This document shows, one piece after another, positions 53,274-61,444 of a stretch of DNA of 64,000 bases. The position numbers were made by a program, and so were the translations under genes. The DNA is from Allofournierella sp. (lineage in GTDB: Bacteria; Bacillota; Clostridia; Oscillospirales; Ruminococcaceae). The notes beneath the pieces were generated by a model that had not been told where the DNA came from, did no database searches, and saw only the letters and a program-made list of their open reading frames with translations. The stretch spans positions 1 through 64,000 of the forward strand of contig JAHHRU010000009.1 of NCBI GenBank assembly GCA_020025635.1, written 5' to 3'. Positions within the stretch are counted from its first letter, which is position 1. Every line of letters starts with the position of its first letter.

Positions 53274-54347
53274 TTACACAAACAGCCGGCCCAGGTCATT
53301 GAAGGTGGCAAAGGCCATCAGGCCCAGCAGCAGAACGAAGCCTGCCACATTTACCCAAACCTCCAGTTTCTGGGGCACCGGGCGGCGGAAAATGCCTTCA
53401 TAGCATACAAACACCAGCTTGCCGCCGTCCAGTGCGGGCAGGGGCAGCAGGTTGAAAACGCCCAGGTTGATGGTGAGCAGGGCCAACAGGCTCAAAAGCT
53501 GGTCAAGGCCCATGCCCGCCGCTTCGCCGATGGCACTCACGATGCCCACCGGGCCTGTAAGCTCGGTAACGCTCACCCGCCCGGTGAGCATATCAGCCAA
53601 AGAGCGGAATACAAGGCGGGCATAAAACACGGTGTGCAGCCCGGCCTGACGGATCACATTTCCGGCCGTATTCTCCAGCCGGTACACCTTAAAGCCCATG
53701 TTCATCACCGGGGTGCCGTCGGGAGCCTCTTCCATGGTAAACTCCACATCCGGAAAGGAAAGCTTTTCGCCGGCCCGGCGCACAGTAAAATCGGCTTTGT
53801 GGTCTGTGCTGCGCTGAAGCTCGTAGATGATGTCATTCGCCACCAGGCACCGCCGTCCGTTGATGGAAAGGATCTCATCCCCCACCCGGATGCCGGAAGC
53901 GGCAATGGGGGCGTTTTGGTCCAGCATGGCAACCGTGCGGCTCACCATCAGATTACCGCTGCCGAACAAAATGAGCAGCACCGCAAATCCCAGCACCAGG
54001 TTCATGAAAGCACCCGCCACCAGCACCACGATCCGCTTGTGGACCGGGGCCTTAGGGTACGGGATGCCGGTTTTCTCTTCCTGGGGGATCTCCGGCAGCT
54101 CCTCCGCCGGTTCCTGGGCTGCACCGTCCTCCCCTTCCATGCTCACATATCCGCCCAGCGGCAACGCCCGAATGCTGTAACGGGTGCCTTTGCGGATGCG
54201 GCTGAACAGGGCCGGCCCCATTCCGATGGAAAACTCATTCACCTGGATGCCCGCCCACTTGGCGCAGGCAAAGTGACCCAGCTCGTGAATCATTACAACA
54301 AGGCCGAAAATGATAATTGCCGACAGGGTGGTAATCAGAAATGACAT
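53274..54347 (-). CDS. rseP: site-2 zinc metalloprotease RseP/RasP
   Basis: This 357-residue intramembrane protease has HELGH at about 22-26, a single PDZ domain (about 140-215, GIRVGDEILSINGR) and the second metal motif NLLPLPALDGG near residue 300. RasP-type enzymes clear signal peptides and cleave anti-sigma factors such as RsiW. It sits in the conserved cdsA-dxr-rseP-ispG order. It is the second M50 protease of the window and is clearly a different class from the SpoIVFB-like one. Confidence 0.95.
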   Translation of the reverse strand: MSFLITTLSAIIIFGLVVMIHELGHFACAKWAGIQVNEFSIGMGPALFSRIRKGTRYSIRALPLGGYVSMEGEDGAAQEPAEELPEIPQEEKTGIPYPKAPVHKRIVVLVAGAFMNLVLGFAVLLILFGSGNLMVSRTVAMLDQNAPIAASGIRVGDEILSINGRRCLVANDIIYELQRSTDHKADFTVRRAGEKLSFPDVEFTMEEAPDGTPVMNMGFKVYRLENTAGNVIRQAGLHTVFYARLVFRSLADMLTGRVSVTELTGPVGIVSAIGEAAGMGLDQLLSLLALLTINLGVFNLLPLPALDGGKLVFVCYEGIFRRPVPQKLEVWVNVAGFVLLLGLMAFATFNDLGRLFV

Positions 54348-54368
54348 GAATGCATTGTCCCTCTTTCT

Positions 54369-55520
54369 TTAGATATGGCTGCGCACAAAGCTGCGGGCCA
54401 TCCGGTCGCACTGGTACACATCCTCCAGCGTATAATCACCGCCAAAGGAATCTCTGTCCACCACGGCTTCAACCAGCCGGCCGATATCCAAAAAGCCGAT
54501 CTTGTCTTCCAGGAACAGACGCACGGCCTCTTCGTTGGCACCGTTTGCGGCGCAGGGGCCGAGGCCTCCCTTGCCAATGGCCTTTTTGCAGGCCGCAAGG
54601 CAACGGAAGGTTTCTTCGTCCGCCACATCAAAGGTGATGGATTTCAGGGTCGTGAAGTCCAGCTCCGGGGCGCAGCCGGGGCAGCGCTCCGGCCAGGTGA
54701 GCGCATACTGGATGGGGATGCGCATATCGGGAACGCCCAGCTGGGCCAGAATGGAATTGTCGCTGAACTGCACCATAGAGTGAATGATGCTCTGGCGCTG
54801 GACCACCACCTGGATCTTTTCGGGGGGCAGGCCAAACAGCCACACTGCCTCGATCAGCTCCAGGCCCTTGTTCATCAGGGTCGCCGAGTCAATGGTGATC
54901 TTGGCGCCCATATCCCAGTTGGGATGCTTTAAGGCATCCGCCTTGGTCTTTCCGGCCAGTTCCTCCTTCTTCATGCCGAAGAAGGGGCCGCCGGAAGCGG
55001 TGAGCAAAATTTTGGTGAGCTGCTTTGCCGAGTGTTCATCCTGCAGGCACTGGAAAATGGCCGAATGCTCACTGTCCACCGGGAGCAGCTTGACCCCGTG
55101 CTGTTCACAGGCACGGGTCACCAGATGGCCGCCGGTAACAAGGCTTTCCTTGTTTGCAAGCGCCACATCATGGCCGCTTTCCAGCGCAGCCAGAGTGGAG
55201 CCCAGGCCGGCAATGCCCACCACCGCATTCAGCACCACATCCGGGCCGTCCATGCGGGCAAGCTCCACCACACCTTCAGCACCCTTCAAAAGGCGGGGTG
55301 CACCTGAAACACCGGCAAGCCGGCCTTCCAGGCGGGCGTATGCCTCTTTATCGGCAACCGCCACAAATTTGGGATGGAATTCTGCGATCTGCTTTTCCAA
55401 AAGATCCACATTCCGGCCCGCCGCCAGGCCGAAAATTTCGTACCCCTGCGCGCGGACCACATCCAGGCTCTGGGTCCCGATGGAACCGGTGGAGCCCAGC
55501 AGCGACAATACCTTGGACAT
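54369..55520 (-). CDS. dxr: 1-deoxy-D-xylulose 5-phosphate reductoisomerase
   Basis: This 383-residue NADPH enzyme commits carbon to the MEP pathway. The nucleotide motif GSTGSIGTQSLDV lies at residues 9-21. Other signatures are ALANKESLVTGG, the metal-binding DSEHSAIFQCL, and the C-terminal NGANEEAV. It lies between cdsA and rseP with short gaps. Confidence 0.96.
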   Translation of the reverse strand: MSKVLSLLGSTGSIGTQSLDVVRAQGYEIFGLAAGRNVDLLEKQIAEFHPKFVAVADKEAYARLEGRLAGVSGAPRLLKGAEGVVELARMDGPDVVLNAVVGIAGLGSTLAALESGHDVALANKESLVTGGHLVTRACEQHGVKLLPVDSEHSAIFQCLQDEHSAKQLTKILLTASGGPFFGMKKEELAGKTKADALKHPNWDMGAKITIDSATLMNKGLELIEAVWLFGLPPEKIQVVVQRQSIIHSMVQFSDNSILAQLGVPDMRIPIQYALTWPERCPGCAPELDFTTLKSITFDVADEETFRCLAACKKAIGKGGLGPCAANGANEEAVRLFLEDKIGFLDIGRLVEAVVDRDSFGGDYTLEDVYQCDRMARSFVRSHI

Positions 55521-55538
55521 CTGAATACCTCCCTTGGA

Positions 55539-56426
55539 TCAGCCGAGCACCGTTACAGACACGGCCGTTTTTAAAACCGGCATGACCGAAACCATGAACC
55601 AAACTGCAATGGCTACCACCGGCATGATAAACAATACGCTGTCGAACCGGTCCAAAATTCCTCCGTGGCCGGGAAAAATGGTACCGTAATCTTTGATTTT
55701 GCACTGGCGCTTCACAGCTGAGGCAAAAAGGTCGCCCAGAATGCCCAAAACCGAGCAGGCCATGCCCAGAACAAAAATTGCAGGATAAGCGAAGGTCCCG
55801 CCCACTGCTCCGTCGGTGAGCGCGCGGGCCGCGGCTGTGATGCCCACACCCAGGATGCCGGAACCCAGTACACCGCCAATGGCGCCTTCCACCGTCTTTT
55901 TGGGGCTCACGATGGGGGCCAGCTTATGTTTGCCGAAGAAATATCCGCTGAAATAAGCGAATGTATCGCCGCCCCAGGCAAAGGCAAGGCCGGTCAGGAT
56001 AAGATAAATGGCTTCCGTGCTGGGCAAAGCGCTGCGGATGTACACCAAAGAATAGAAACCGGCAATGATCACAGCGCTGAACATGGTCATTCCGCCCAGC
56101 TTTGCGGCGCTGAGGGTCTGGCTTCTGCGGATCAGGCAGATGGCAAGATACAGCATCAAAAGATAGGTGCAGGGCACCAGCAGGGTCTTTACCTGCAGAT
56201 CGCCGATGAGGGGGTAGGGCGAAAACATCACCAGCAGGATGTATGGTACGAACGGAACAAACAGATTATTTGTTTTTTCGCCCAGATCATAGGCCTTGAA
56301 AATTTCGTGCACACCGATGATGGCGATAAGGCTCACCGCCAGCTCCAAAACCGGGGTATTGAACAAAAGCATCACAACGCCCAAAACAAGCAGACCGACA
56401 ACGGCCGTTATAATTCGAGTTTTCAC
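55539..56426 (-). CDS. cdsA: phosphatidate cytidylyltransferase
   Basis: This 295-residue integral membrane enzyme makes CDP-diacylglycerol. About eight hydrophobic segments and the family signature near the C-terminus (SAVKRQCKIKDYGTIFPGHGGILDRFDS) are seen. GTG 56426 was taken as the start, with GGAGG 6 bases upstream. The longer frame to 56540 reads back over uppS. It follows uppS in the standard order. Confidence 0.95.
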   Translation of the reverse strand: MKTRIITAVVGLLVLGVVMLLFNTPVLELAVSLIAIIGVHEIFKAYDLGEKTNNLFVPFVPYILLVMFSPYPLIGDLQVKTLLVPCTYLLMLYLAICLIRRSQTLSAAKLGGMTMFSAVIIAGFYSLVYIRSALPSTEAIYLILTGLAFAWGGDTFAYFSGYFFGKHKLAPIVSPKKTVEGAIGGVLGSGILGVGITAAARALTDGAVGGTFAYPAIFVLGMACSVLGILGDLFASAVKRQCKIKDYGTIFPGHGGILDRFDSVLFIMPVVAIAVWFMVSVMPVLKTAVSVTVLG

Positions 56427-56451
56427 AAAAATCCTCCTGATAACAGACCGC

Positions 56452-57165
56452 TCAGATCCCGCCGAACCGGCGGCTGCGGTGGTTGAACTCTTCAATGGCG
56501 GTATCCAGATCGTCCCGGGTGAAGTCGGGCCAAAGCACATCCATCTCCACCAACTCCGAATAGGCTGCCTGCCAGAGCATAAAGTTGGACAGGCGCTTTT
56601 CTCCGCTGGGCCGCAGGATGAAATCCGGGTCCTTCTGGCCGCGGGTATACATGCAGTCCGACATCATCTCTTCGGTGATGTCCTGCGGCTGGAGAGCACC
56701 GTCCTTTACACGCTGGGCCAGAATCTGCGCTGCACGCACGATCTCCGGGCGGCCGCCGTAGTTTACCGCAATGTTCAGCACCATGCCGGTGTTGCTGCGG
56801 GTACGCTCTTCGATCTCGTTCATCTGCTTTTGATATTTGGGTGCAAGGGCCGTGCGGTCACCCAGAAAAACCACCCGATTGTTTTCTTTTTCATAGTCGA
56901 AAGCCTTGATCAGGTAGTCGCCGAACAGCCGCATGATGGAGCTTACCTCCTCTTCCGGCCGTTTCCAGTTTTCGGTGGAAAAGGCATAGAAGGTAACCGA
57001 TGCCACTCCCAGCGCGTTGCAGTAGCGGGTAATGTCCTGAAACACTTCGGCGCCTTTTTTGTGGCCTGCGGTGCGGGGCAGCCCCCGTTTTTTGGCCCAG
57101 CGGCCGTTGCCGTCCATAATGATGCCGATGCTCAGGCCCTTCGCAAAATCTTCCGCGTGAGGCAT
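56452..57165 (-). CDS. uppS: undecaprenyl diphosphate synthase
   Basis: This 237-residue cis-prenyltransferase makes the lipid carrier precursor for cell wall synthesis. The catalytic Asp18 is in MDGNGRWAKKRG. Later boxes YAFSTENWKRP and the C-terminal RPSGEKRLSNFMLWQ are intact. It follows frr after a 75-base gap that contains a hairpin. Confidence 0.96.
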   Translation of the reverse strand: MPHAEDFAKGLSIGIIMDGNGRWAKKRGLPRTAGHKKGAEVFQDITRYCNALGVASVTFYAFSTENWKRPEEEVSSIMRLFGDYLIKAFDYEKENNRVVFLGDRTALAPKYQKQMNEIEERTRSNTGMVLNIAVNYGGRPEIVRAAQILAQRVKDGALQPQDITEEMMSDCMYTRGQKDPDFILRPSGEKRLSNFMLWQAAYSELVEMDVLWPDFTRDDLDTAIEEFNHRSRRFGGI

Positions 57166-57186
57166 TTGCGCACTCTCCTTCCCTTA

Positions 57187-57226
57187 CAAAACGGTGGCCG
57201 CGCACAGTTGAACGCGCGCGGCACAC
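57187..57226 (-). terminator. hairpin with short T-run between frr and uppS
   Basis: On minus, GTGCCGCGCGC pairs with GCGCGGCCAC with one bulge, then TTTTG. This is a possible partial terminator or attenuator inside the pyrH-polC run. Confidence 0.5.
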
Positions 57227-57240
57227 CGATGTTTGTTCTG

Positions 57241-57795
57241 TCAGATCTCCATGATCTCTGCGTTTTTCAGGCTGCACTCTTCATCGATGCGCTTGACAAA
57301 CTTATCTGTGATCTTCTGGATCTGTTCTTCCAGATTCTTCTGGTCGTCCTCAGTGATCTCACTGTTTTTCTTCAGGGCCTTGAATTTGTCCATTGCCTCA
57401 CGGCGGATGTTGCGCACCGCGATCTTGGCTTCCTCGCCCAGCTTCTGAACGTCCTTGGTCAGCTGACGGCGGCGCTCTTCGGTGGGTGCGGGGAACACCA
57501 GGCGGATCACACGGCCGTCATTGGTGGGGTTGATGCCGATATCGCTTACCAGCAGCGCATGCTCAATGGGGTGGATCAGAGTGGGATCCCAAGGAGTAAT
57601 GGTCAGGATCCGGGCTTCTGCCACTGCCACAGCGGCCATCTGATTGATGGGGGTGGGTGCACCGTAGTAATCGACCATCACACGATCCAGGATGGCGGGA
57701 TTTGCGCGGCCGGCGCGAATGGATGCAAATTCACGCTGCAGATGGCCAACCGCTCCATTCATTTTTTCCTCATATGCCTTGGTGTACTCGCTCAT
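57241..57795 (-). CDS. frr: ribosome recycling factor
   Basis: This 184-residue factor splits post-termination ribosomes with EF-G. Signature segments are REFASIRAGRANPAILDRVMVDYYGAPTP at the N-terminal part and the C-terminal helices LKKNSEITEDDQK. It follows pyrH by 41 bases, the usual pyrH-frr pairing. Confidence 0.96.
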   Translation of the reverse strand: MSEYTKAYEEKMNGAVGHLQREFASIRAGRANPAILDRVMVDYYGAPTPINQMAAVAVAEARILTITPWDPTLIHPIEHALLVSDIGINPTNDGRVIRLVFPAPTEERRRQLTKDVQKLGEEAKIAVRNIRREAMDKFKALKKNSEITEDDQKNLEEQIQKITDKFVKRIDEECSLKNAEIMEI

Positions 57796-57836
57796 GATTT
57801 TATTCTCCTTTTTCCGGCTTTTGAAAGCCTCACTTG

Positions 57837-58547
57837 TTATTTTTCAACGACCAGGGTGCCCAGGTCTTCGCCGCGCACGGCCTTTGCAATGTTCTCCGGA
57901 TGGGCCAGATCGAACACCAGCACCGGCATATTGTTTTCACGGCACAGGGTCGCAGCGGTGCTGTCCATCACGGCCAGCTGCTTTTCCAGAACCTCGCTGA
58001 AGGTCAGCTGGTCGTAGCGCACGGCATCGCTGAACTTCTTGGGGTCCTTATCGTACACACCGTCCACCATGGTGGCCTTGAACATCACGTCGCAGCCGGT
58101 TTCAATGGCACGCAGGGCGCTGGCGGTATCGGTGGAGAAGAAGGGGCAGCCGGTGCCGCCGCCGAACAGGACCACCTTGCCCTCTTCCATGGCAGCCACT
58201 GCATCGTTCCGGGTGAATACCGGGGCCACCTGAGGCATCACGATGGAGGTGAGCACCTCGGTGGGAACGCCCAGCTGACGCAGCTCGTCGGAAACAGCCA
58301 GTGCGTTCATTACAGTTGCCAGCATGCCGATCTTATCGGCACAGGTGCGCTCCATGCTGCCGCTGGAACGGCCGCGCCAGAAATTGCCGCCGCCAACCAC
58401 GATGCCGATCTGGGCGCCTTCCTTCCAGGCATCCCGAATTCCTTCGCAGATGCTGCGCATGGTGGAATCGGAAAAACCGGTGCCCTTTTCGCCGGCCAGA
58501 GCTTCGCCGCTTACCTTCAGCAGGATACGATTATATTTTACTGCCAC
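57837..58547 (-). CDS. pyrH: UMP kinase
   Basis: This 236-residue amino-acid-kinase-fold enzyme phosphorylates UMP to UDP. It shows ILLKVSGEAL, GIVVGGGNFWRG, and the UTP/ATP-region TGCPFFSTDTASALRA. The start GTG 58547 has AGGAG 8 bases upstream; the reading frame opens three codons earlier. It leads the pyrH-frr-uppS-cdsA-dxr-rseP-ispG unit. Confidence 0.95.
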   Translation of the reverse strand: MAVKYNRILLKVSGEALAGEKGTGFSDSTMRSICEGIRDAWKEGAQIGIVVGGGNFWRGRSSGSMERTCADKIGMLATVMNALAVSDELRQLGVPTEVLTSIVMPQVAPVFTRNDAVAAMEEGKVVLFGGGTGCPFFSTDTASALRAIETGCDVMFKATMVDGVYDKDPKKFSDAVRYDQLTFSEVLEKQLAVMDSTAATLCRENNMPVLVFDLAHPENIAKAVRGEDLGTLVVEK

Positions 58548-58566
58548 AATTACCACTCCTGAAAAC

Positions 58567-58585
58567 GTGCAGGCCTTGCCCGCAC
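58567..58585 (-). promoter_or_regulatory. hairpin in pyrH leader
   Basis: On minus, GTGCGGGC-AAG-GCCTGCAC forms an 8-bp stem with one G-U pair, just upstream of the pyrH ribosome site. Role unknown. Confidence 0.4.
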
Positions 58586-58603
58586 AATATTATATTTGTT
58601 TAT

Positions 58604-58632
58604 ATTTTACAATAAAACCGATTCGTTGTAAA
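58604..58632 (-). promoter_or_regulatory. promoter of the pyrH unit
   Basis: On minus, -35 TTTACA, 17 bases and -10 TAAAAT. A second -10-like TATAAT lies about 14 bases downstream. Confidence 0.6.
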
Positions 58633-58674
58633 CAGCGAAAGATGCTGTTCCGGATATTTTAGCCGGCAAAGCAT

Positions 58675-58715
58675 CAAAAAAGGGCATGTGCAAAGAAGTT
58701 TCCGCACATACCCTT
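58675..58715 (-). terminator. terminator after the kinase-like gene
   Basis: On minus, AAGGGTATGTGC pairs with GCACATGCCC around a 12-base loop, then TTTTTT. It lies 11 bases past the stop and isolates the regulator pair from pyrH. Confidence 0.85.
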
Positions 58716-58725
58716 CATTCTTCTG

Positions 58726-59544
58726 TCAGCCCATGATCGAGAAAAGCTCCTGCTCGACCTGCCATTTTCTCTCTTGTGCAAAGCTCAGGCTGTCGGCTGT
58801 GCTGCGAAGCTCAGCCGCCGCATCTCCATTCTGCGGGATGCTCACCCGGACCTGTGCCCCCTGCTTTTGATTTTCTGCCCGGACCGACCAGTTCATCTGG
58901 TCGCACCAGCGTTTCACAAGGCACAGCCCTTCGCCGATGCCGCTGTTTTTCCGGCCTTTCAGGTAGCCGGTAACATCCGGTTCAAACAAGTGGTCCAGAA
59001 TTTCCTTGGGGAAGCCGGGGCCATTGTCCTCCACCAGCAAAAGCAGGCCGCCCTCCTGCTGGCTAAGGCGAACAAAGACCTGGTCTGCCTCACGAAGCGC
59101 ATTGGAAACAAGGTTCAAAAGGATTTTGTCTGCCAGCCAGCAGTCGGCGAGAGCCATCTGCACTCCGTTCAATTCATTTACAAATTCCAGCTTTTTTTCT
59201 TGCGCATCCAAATATTGATTGCAGAATGCAACGGTCTCCTGAAAATGGGCAGCCAAGTCCACAAGCCGGACACCATCCGGCAGGCTCGACAGCTCCGGTG
59301 TATGCGCTTCCTCCCAATTATCCCGGTTGCGGGAAAGGTTCATTGCCGTTTGCCCCAGGGCAAACAAAATTTGCCGGAGGTCTTCATCGTTCAAATCGAC
59401 CTCCAGCTGCCTGAGTTTTTTTTCAAGTGCCTGGCGAATCATCAGGATCGTGGAAGCATCCTGATGAATCGAATCCAACAGTCCCTGACAGGGACCCTGC
59501 TGATTTGCGGTGTCTCGATCAGACATCCTGCCGCTGTTCTCCAT
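58726..59544 (-). CDS. histidine-kinase-like ATPase protein
   Basis: This 272-residue soluble protein ends in a HATPase_c domain (about 130-255). Its N-box is LLNLVSNALREAD, its G1 box VEDNGPGFP and its G2 box NSGIGEGLCLVKR, so ATP binding is expected. The N-terminal helical part may be a short DHp-like dimerisation region; His27 in SIHQDAS is the best phosphorylation candidate but lacks the classical H-E/D-x-x-P context. There are no membrane segments or sensor domain. ATG 59544 has AGGAG 7 bases upstream and overlaps the upstream response-regulator gene by 26 bases. Confidence 0.8.
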   Translation of the reverse strand: MENSGRMSDRDTANQQGPCQGLLDSIHQDASTILMIRQALEKKLRQLEVDLNDEDLRQILFALGQTAMNLSRNRDNWEEAHTPELSSLPDGVRLVDLAAHFQETVAFCNQYLDAQEKKLEFVNELNGVQMALADCWLADKILLNLVSNALREADQVFVRLSQQEGGLLLLVEDNGPGFPKEILDHLFEPDVTGYLKGRKNSGIGEGLCLVKRWCDQMNWSVRAENQKQGAQVRVSIPQNGDAAAELRSTADSLSFAQERKWQVEQELFSIMG

Positions 59545-60268
59545 TTTGCTGCTCCTGCCCCTTCCCTTCATAGGCAAGCCGGATCTTTTCCGCCGTGGCG
59601 GCAAACCATTCTTTGCAGGTTGGGCTCTTTTCCAGTTTTTCTGCACGCGCCCATGCGCGGATCGCACGGTTCACACTGCTTTCCACGCCCTTTGCACTGA
59701 TTTGGTGCTGCTGGCCAACCTCCATGAAGATACGCTGCATCTGGGGGATGTCCTTGCTGGAGAGCCAGCACTGAAGGCAGCTCCCCATATACGCATAGCT
59801 CACATCCACCGGGCTGGTGCGCATCCCTTCCAGCTCCCGAAAAATCAGGGCATCCCAGATCGTTATCTGCTCAAGCCGCTGTCTCTCAGGCCGCAGGTCT
59901 TCCAGTCGTTCCAGCAACATTTCCGGTTTGTATGGCTTAATCATATAATAATCCACGCCTTTTGACAAGAGGCTGGCGCGAAAATTAAGCCGATTGCCCG
60001 GTCCACAGAGAATAAACCTGCCATTCGGATGATTGGAAAGGGCAGCATACTGCTCCAGGAATTCAAAAACGTCCAGATCCAGGCTCAGCCAATCCGCTAC
60101 CACCACATCGATTCGATTCATTTTTGCCATTTGTTCTATGCTCTTTGATGCCTGATGGAAACAGATGCACTCTGTTCCATTGTATTCCCGGAAAATTTGT
60201 CTCAAGCTTTCCAGCTGGATATTCCGTTCTCCAATGAGCACTACTATTCCAAAATCATTTCGCTTCAT
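59519..60268 (-). CDS. Spo0A-like response regulator, divergent
   Basis: This 249-residue protein has a receiver domain (about 7-120) and a C-terminal domain (about 137-235) resembling the Spo0A DNA-binding domain. Shared features are GVDYYMIKPYKPEML, the recognition-helix-like GVESSVNRAIRAW (residues 194-206), and PTCKEWFAATAEKIRL near the end. The receiver keeps the acceptor Asp59 and switch Lys111, but the acidic pair reads Gly13-Glu14 and the usual Thr is Cys88. The region corresponding to the loop before the last helix is shorter than in Bacillus Spo0A. GGAGG lies 8 bases before ATG 60268. It is followed by the kinase-like gene. Confidence 0.72.
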   Translation of the reverse strand: MKRNDFGIVVLIGERNIQLESLRQIFREYNGTECICFHQASKSIEQMAKMNRIDVVVADWLSLDLDVFEFLEQYAALSNHPNGRFILCGPGNRLNFRASLLSKGVDYYMIKPYKPEMLLERLEDLRPERQRLEQITIWDALIFRELEGMRTSPVDVSYAYMGSCLQCWLSSKDIPQMQRIFMEVGQQHQISAKGVESSVNRAIRAWARAEKLEKSPTCKEWFAATAEKIRLAYEGKGQEQQNGEQRQDV

Positions 60269-60301
60269 ACATGAAGCCTCCTGACAGCTCCCTTTTCTTT
60301 T

Positions 60302-60330
60302 ATGGTATCCTTTTATTCGATAAAAATCAA
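60302..60330 (-). promoter_or_regulatory. candidate promoter of the Spo0A-like gene
   Basis: On minus, -35 TTGATT, 17 bases and -10 TACCAT. The spacer contains TATCGAA (60316-60322), one base away from the Spo0A-box consensus TGTCGAA. Confidence 0.45.
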
Positions 60331-60340
60331 CCAAAATGCG

Positions 60341-60367
60341 TCCTTCATTTTCCTTCACTTTCCTTCA
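60341..60367. repeat. three direct repeats TCCTTCA at 10-bp pitch
   Basis: TCCTTCA begins at 60341, 60351 and 60361, so the copies recur every 10 bases, about one helical turn. They lie just upstream of the candidate promoter of the Spo0A-like gene. Confidence 0.85.
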
Positions 60368-60441
60368 GAGGAGATTTTTTCCACATTTTTTCGGGAGTCA
60401 AAATGCTTTCATCCGGGCCAAGCCGCCTGCAAAAACAGCAA

Positions 60442-60478
60442 GGCACCAGCCGCAGGAAGAAACTCTGCGGCTGGTGCC
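60442..60478 (-). terminator. terminator after secF
   Basis: A 14-bp perfect stem GGCACCAGCCGCAG/CTGCGGCTGGTGCC with a 9-base loop lies 28 bases past the secF stop. The minus tail is TTGCTGTTTTT. Confidence 0.85.
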
Positions 60479-60505
60479 TTTTGTCGCTTGTTTTTTATGG
60501 GTCTA

Positions 60506-61444
60506 TTACTTCTTTTTGCCGATGTGATGCTTTGCCTTGTAGTTTTCCCAGGTCACCCACAGAGAGGTGGTGATGAACAGAGAGGTGTACAGGCCGGAGA
60601 TCATACCGATCATCAGCGGCAGGGCGAAGGTGAAGATGCTGTCCAGGCCGAACAGCACCGCGATCACGCATACGGTGGCCAGAGCCATGCAGGTGGTGAC
60701 GGTGGTGTTCACCGAACGGCGCAGGCTCTGGTTGATGCTGGTGTTGACCAGTGCCTCAAAGCCCAGCTTGCGGCCATAAATGGACTCATTCTCACGGATA
60801 CGGTCATACATAACGACGGTATCGTTGATGGAGTAGCCCAGAATGGTCAGCATTGCGGCAATGAAGTTGCCGTTCAGGGGAATGCGGAGCACAACGAACA
60901 CACCGAACACGATCAGCAGGTCGTTGAGCAGCGCAATGATGGCCATAACACCGGCGGGAAGGCCGCCGATCTTGCGGAAGCGCACCGCAATATAAGCCAG
61001 GATCAGCAGGCAGGCAGCGCCAACGGCCACCCAGCTTTTATGGAAGAACTCCCGGCCGATGGTGGGCGGCACATTGTTCATCTTGAGCATCTCAAAATCG
61101 TTGTCTGCAAAGCTTGCCTGCAGGGCATCGAGGGTATCTTCCATCTGCTCAGCGCTGACTGTCTGTGCGCCGGGCATGGTAATGGTCAGCGAATTTGCGC
61201 CGGTGGCGATATCGCTGCCCTGCTGGAAGGTAAGGCCGCTGCCCAGAACATCCGAAACAGTGGCTTTAACGCCGGAAAGATCCAGCTCACCCTGATAGCC
61301 CAGAACAGCCATGGCGCCGCCCTTGAACTGAATGTCCATGGGAACGCCCAGAATGAGCGCAGTGCCCAGAATGAAGGCAACCAGTACCAGCGAAATGGTG
61401 AAGAACACCTTGCGGTGCTTCATAAAATCATGCTTAGCCGTCAT
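60506..61444 (-). CDS. secF: protein translocase subunit SecF
   Basis: This 312-residue RND-family membrane protein helps SecYEG export using the proton gradient. It has a first membrane helix, an outside domain, then five helices, with the SecF signatures GYSINDTVVMYDRIREN and the start region KHRKVFFTISLVLV. GGAGG lies 8 bases before ATG 61444. It overlaps the end of secD by 11 bases. Confidence 0.95.
   Translation of the reverse strand: MTAKHDFMKHRKVFFTISLVLVAFILGTALILGVPMDIQFKGGAMAVLGYQGELDLSGVKATVSDVLGSGLTFQQGSDIATGANSLTITMPGAQTVSAEQMEDTLDALQASFADNDFEMLKMNNVPPTIGREFFHKSWVAVGAACLLILAYIAVRFRKIGGLPAGVMAIIALLNDLLIVFGVFVVLRIPLNGNFIAAMLTILGYSINDTVVMYDRIRENESIYGRKLGFEALVNTSINQSLRRSVNTTVTTCMALATVCVIAVLFGLDSIFTFALPLMIGMISGLYTSLFITTSLWVTWENYKAKHHIGKKK

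Noticed and set aside
48199..53403. 1734-codon open frame on plus across polC and ispG
   Set aside because: It is the antisense shadow of conserved minus-strand genes with full motifs; the high GC at third positions removes stops. It has no ribosome site or family resemblance.
58567..58585. Pyrimidine-responsive attenuator in the pyrH leader
   Set aside because: A small hairpin exists, but there is no terminator/antiterminator pair or recognisable PyrR-binding loop, so no such call is made.
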